Positions 61,506 through 64,000 of a DNA stretch of 64,000 nt are shown one piece after another; position 1 is the stretch's first letter, and the number at the start of each line of letters is the position of its first letter. The notes beneath the pieces are model-generated. The model was not told the DNA's origin, made no database searches, and worked only from the letters and a program-made list of their open reading frames with translations. Origin of the DNA: DASYPQ01 sp036006425 (lineage in GTDB: Bacteria; Planctomycetota; UBA1135; GCA-002686595); the NCBI GenBank assembly GCA_036006425.1, contig DASYPQ010000012.1, forward strand, positions 49,724 to 113,723. Reading direction: 5' to 3'. The translations under genes and the position numbers were made by a program.

Positions 61506-62648
61506 ACGCGGAGTGAGCGAGTCCGCGCTGGACGAGCCCGCACAGGTCGGGCGAAGACGCGTCCGCGCGCGTCCGCGGTCGCGGAGCTCGCTGTCGACGA
61601 CGCGCGCAGCGCGGGCCTCCGTTACGTCTCCGATCTCGCCACCGGCATTCGCCGAGTCCGCGCGGGACGGGGATTCCGCTACGTCGACGCGGAAGGCAAG
61701 CCGGTGCGCAACCGCGCCGAGCTCGAGCGCATCCGCGCTCTCGCGATCCCGCCTGCGTGGGACGACGTGCGCGTGTGCGATTCGCCGCGCGGTCACCTCC
61801 AAGCGGTCGGACGCGACGCCCGCGGGCGGAGGCAGTACCGCTATCACCAGCGCTGGCGCGAGGTCCGGAACGAGAACAAGTACGGTCAGCTGATCGACTT
61901 CGCGCGCGCGTTGCCGGCGCTGCGGCGGCGCGTGCGTCGCGATCTGTCTTTGCCGGGCCTGCCGCGGCGCAAGGTGCTCGCTACGGTCGTATGGCTGCTC
62001 GAGAACACGATGGTCCGCGTCGGCAACGAGGAGTACGCCCGGGAGAACGAGTCGTTCGGTCTCACGACGCTGCGCGATCGGCACGCCAACTTCTCCGGCG
62101 GCACGCTGGAGCTGCAGTTCCGCGGCAAGAGCGGCAAGCTTCACCGCGTGCGCGTCGGCGATCGGCGCGTCGTCCGCATCGTCCGAGCGTGCCAGGACAT
62201 CCCCGGGTACGAGCTCTTCCAGTACCTCGACGAGCGGGGCAATGGCCAGAGGATCGGCTCCGAGGACGTGAACGAATACCTGCGCGACGCGACCGGAGCC
62301 GAGTTCACGGCGAAGTCGTTCCGCACGTGGACCGGGACCGTCCAGGCGCTCGCGGCGCTGCGATCGCTCCCAACGCGTGCGTCCGCGCCCCGCGCCGCGG
62401 CGCGCGTTCGACGCCGCGATCTCGCGCAAGTGATCCGCAAGGTCGCGGCGGTCCTCGGAAACACCCCCGCAGTCTGCCGCGCGTGCTACATCCATCCCGC
62501 GGTGATCTCCGCATTCGAAGCCGGCACCCTGCGCGCGACGCTCGCCGCGCTGGCCCGGCGATCCCGCGGCACCCGCGGGCGGAGCGACGCGGAGAGCCTG
62601 ACGCTCGCGTTCCTCCTCGCCAGCTCGAAGGCCCGCCACGCAGCCTAG
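61503..62648 (+). CDS. DNA topoisomerase IB (eukaryote/poxvirus-like)
   Basis: 381 residues, relaxing supercoils through a 3'-phosphotyrosine. The catalytic Y329 lies in CRACYIHPAVISAF. Other landmarks: IPPAWDDVRVC, GRDARGRRQYRYHQRWRE, WLLENTMVRVGNEEYAREN, SFGLTTLRDRH, GKLHRVRV, and AKSFRTWTGTVQAL, giving the Arg-Lys-Arg-His set typical of type IB enzymes. A basic N-terminal extension (about 35 residues) precedes the conserved region. ATG at 61503 has GAGGGG just upstream and lies in the last unit of the tandem array, so its leader is repeat-derived. Bacterial TopIB genes are scattered and often horizontally acquired. Confidence 0.93.
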   Translation: MTRSERVRAGRARTGRAKTRPRASAVAELAVDDARSAGLRYVSDLATGIRRVRAGRGFRYVDAEGKPVRNRAELERIRALAIPPAWDDVRVCDSPRGHLQAVGRDARGRRQYRYHQRWREVRNENKYGQLIDFARALPALRRRVRRDLSLPGLPRRKVLATVVWLLENTMVRVGNEEYARENESFGLTTLRDRHANFSGGTLELQFRGKSGKLHRVRVGDRRVVRIVRACQDIPGYELFQYLDERGNGQRIGSEDVNEYLRDATGAEFTAKSFRTWTGTVQALAALRSLPTRASAPRAAARVRRRDLAQVIRKVAAVLGNTPAVCRACYIHPAVISAFEAGTLRATLAALARRSRGTRGRSDAESLTLAFLLASSKARHAA

Positions 62649-62649
62649 A

Positions 62650-62817
62650 GAATCTGGCCCAGTTGATTGTGCAGAACGCGGTCGGAACTCGTTGGTCGGT
62701 CGCGCCTTCGGACTTGGGCTGGCGTACACGCCGGGGCCGGGGGCCAGGAATTGCCCGAACGGCCTGTGCGTGTGGGACTTGTGCTGAGGTCAGGCACAGC
62801 CAACTGGGCCAGCTTCC
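62650..62817. mobile_element. MITE-like element with inverted ends matching the neighbouring transposase end
   Basis: Left end CTGGCCCAGTTGATTGTGC (62654-62672) and right end 62794-62812 are inverted repeats with 2 mismatches in 19; similarity extends a few bases outward (GGAA before CTGG). The 121-base interior has no credible gene. The same end sequence recurs at 63728-63751 beside a transposase gene. It begins 2 bases after the topoisomerase stop. The rest of the gap to 62930 holds nothing recognisable. Confidence 0.55.
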
Positions 62818-62930
62818 CTGGGTGCTCGAGGCGCTCCGTTCCTCCGAATGGGAGGGGAGCGGTGTCCCGCCCATTTCTGGTTATCGCGAGGGGCCTCTTC
62901 GACCGAACAGCGAAAGCCAGGCCCCAGCTC

Positions 62931-63728
62931 ATGTTCTTCCGCAAAAGGCCCTCGAAGTCATCCTCGAAGCGCGCGCCCGGCTCCGCCGACGGGGGAGCCG
63001 AAAACCGGCGCAAGCACTACCGCGTGCCGCCGGGTTTGACGGAACGAATCTGGGTCAGCCTGATGTGCGAAGGCAGCGCGCCGATCGGTGGAGACTGCGT
63101 CGACCTCTCGATCGGGGGAACCGTCGTCGAGTTCGACGGCGCGCGCGACCCGAACCTCGCGGTAGGGAACGCCTGCATGCTGCGCATCTGCGCGAGCTCG
63201 CAGAACCACGCGATCAACGCCACCTGCCGCGTCGTCGCCGTGCGACCCCTCGACAAGGGCTGGACCCGCATCGCCTTCGAGTTCACGAACCGCATCGAGC
63301 TGTACGCGCAGCTCGACGAGTACTACGCGGGCCTCTTCAATCGCCGGCGCCAGATCCGCGTCATCCCCGGATTCGACATCCGGATCCCCGTGACGCTCAC
63401 CTGGAAGACCGGCTCGCTCGCGACGACCGTGCACGACATCTCCGCAGAAGGCCTCGGACTCAAGATACCCCTCGAAAAGGGAGAAGCCCTCGCGCGCATC
63501 CCCGTGGTCGAGATCGCGCTCCGCCTCCCGAAGGAACGCGCCGACATCGTCTTCCGCGGCGCGATCAAGAGCCGCTCGCAATTCGCCAAGACCTGCCTGC
63601 TCGGCATCGAGTTCTCGACGGAGGGCGACGTGGAGCACGCATTCGAGGTCCTGCGCCGCTTCGTTCAGGAACGCGTCGCCCTGCTGCAGGCTTGGAACAA
63701 GAAGTCGGCGAAGCGCATGGCCAGCTAG
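62931..63728 (+). CDS. Tandem PilZ-domain protein (probable c-di-GMP effector)
   Basis: 265 residues. An Arg/Ser-rich N-terminus (1-30) precedes two PilZ-like domains. The first starts RRKHYRVPPG and has DLSIGG (about residues 31-140); the second starts RRRQIRVIPGFDIRIPVTL and has DISAEGLGLKI (about 140-250). The RxxxR plus D/NxSxxG pattern that binds c-di-GMP is fairly complete in both. No signal or membrane segment. ATG at 62931 has no SD; the open frame extends into the upstream MITE-like element, but that part is not conserved-looking. Confidence 0.85.
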   Translation: MFFRKRPSKSSSKRAPGSADGGAENRRKHYRVPPGLTERIWVSLMCEGSAPIGGDCVDLSIGGTVVEFDGARDPNLAVGNACMLRICASSQNHAINATCRVVAVRPLDKGWTRIAFEFTNRIELYAQLDEYYAGLFNRRRQIRVIPGFDIRIPVTLTWKTGSLATTVHDISAEGLGLKIPLEKGEALARIPVVEIALRLPKERADIVFRGAIKSRSQFAKTCLLGIEFSTEGDVEHAFEVLRRFVQERVALLQAWNKKSAKRMAS

Positions 63729-63751
63729 GAATCTGGCCCGGTTGGCTGTGC
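63728..63751. repeat. Terminal inverted-repeat sequence of an insertion element
   Basis: CTGGCCCGGTTGGCTGTGC at 63733-63751 matches the right end of the MITE-like element (reverse complement of 62794-62812) with one difference. It lies 5 bases beyond the 3' end of the minus-strand transposase gene, where an IS end is expected. Confidence 0.55.
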
Positions 63752-63756
63752 AGGAT

Positions 63757-64000
63757 TCAGCGGGCGGTCGGCACTCTCCAGGCGCACAGCTTGACGACGG
63801 TCCACTGATTGATCTCGACACGTAGCGCCATTGCCGGCGACGTTGCGGGGGCTTCGTTCGTGATGCCTCGGATGTAGTTGCGCCACGCGATCCAGATCCA
63901 AGCGTGCAGCTCGAGCCTCCGCCTCAGCTTCGACGCCGCCCATGTTCGTCTCACGAGCCGCGAGAGTCCGTCGCGCAGCATCGCGAGCGTGTGGTTGATG
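63757..64000 (-). CDS. Transposase C-terminal fragment (DDE, IS1-like), cut by window edge
   Basis: The last 80 codons of a minus-strand gene, open to the window edge. The pattern AWRNYIRGITNEAPATSPAM followed by QWTVVKLCAW resembles the ending of DDE transposases of the IS1/IS1595 sort, in which (Y/N)NFxRxHxxxxxTPAM precedes W(T/S)xxxL. A basic helical stretch LSRLVRRTWAASKLRRRLEL precedes it. The stop is followed by an inverted-repeat end (63728-63751). The catalytic residues lie outside the window, so family and activity are unproved. Confidence 0.5.
   Translation of the reverse strand, partial: INHTLAMLRDGLSRLVRRTWAASKLRRRLELHAWIWIAWRNYIRGITNEAPATSPAMALRVEINQWTVVKLCAWRVPTAR

Noticed and set aside
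1..64000. rRNA or tRNA genes, prophage or restriction-defence islands
   Set aside because: No rRNA-like or cloverleaf-like stretch was noticed in the short intergenic gaps, and no phage structural or defence protein families appear among the coding regions.

Overview
The window is a very GC-rich, densely coded stretch of a bacterial chromosome and most probably comes from a member of the Planctomycetota. The pointers are: three large membrane-anchored or repeat-bearing Ser/Thr kinases, four extracytoplasmic-function (ECF) sigma factors (one in an operon with a kinase, one fused to a membrane anchor), DUF1111 haem proteins, and secreted beta-propeller proteins ending in a cysteine-rich CFGDG...CPC module that I associate with marine planctomycetes. 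No rRNA, tRNA, CRISPR array or prophage was seen.

Layout, left to right. 1-2.8 kb: methionine/threonine genes (a PLP transsulfuration enzyme cut by the window edge, and a compact aspartokinase-homoserine dehydrogenase fusion), closed by a strong hairpin. 2.9-10.5 kb: an M16 peptidase lipoprotein followed by a MacAB-like efflux operon (adaptor, ATPase, two permeases). 10.5-16.5 kb: secreted beta-propeller proteins and an unknown secreted protein. 16.6-18.4 kb: coiled-coil lipoprotein plus terpenoid-cyclase-fold protein. 18.4-25.8 kb (minus strand): kinase, DUF1111 haem protein, sigma factor, a TlpA-like thioredoxin, a second sigma factor and truA. The thioredoxin gene has an in-frame UGA exactly where the first cysteine of the CxxC motif should be, followed by a stem-loop at SECIS distance, so it is best read as a selenoprotein (UxxC).

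25.8-34.8 kb: a BNR-repeat protein with a MoaD/ThiS-like protein, divergent from a SWIM-SNF2 helicase across an almost perfectly symmetrical pair of promoters; then a lipoprotein, an SGNH hydrolase, a sigma factor and a kinase with a Gly-Gly repeat tail. 34.8-48.1 kb: uup, pssA, a sigma factor fused to a membrane anchor and extracytoplasmic beta-sandwich repeats, a sorbosone-dehydrogenase-like lipoprotein, a DUF3857/transglutaminase/DUF2569 protein, a TMEM175-like channel, a retropepsin-PDZ protein, prfC and a DUF1801 protein. 48.1-55.3 kb: a kinase-TPR protein and a zinc/manganese-type uptake operon (structured leader, outer-membrane barrel, ZnuA-like protein, ZnuB-like permease fused to HEAT repeats, no ATPase nearby). 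55.3-60.2 kb: a secreted M36-like metallopeptidase and a PQQ-type propeller.

60.2-64 kb is repeat-rich: two copies of a roughly 90-base hairpin element (one inserted in a degenerate ~49-base tandem array), a DUF1579 gene, topoisomerase IB, a MITE-like element whose ends match the end of a transposase gene running off the right edge, and a tandem PilZ protein. Many adjacent genes overlap by 4 bases (GTGA/ATGA), implying translational coupling, and several genes seem to be read from leaderless transcripts.
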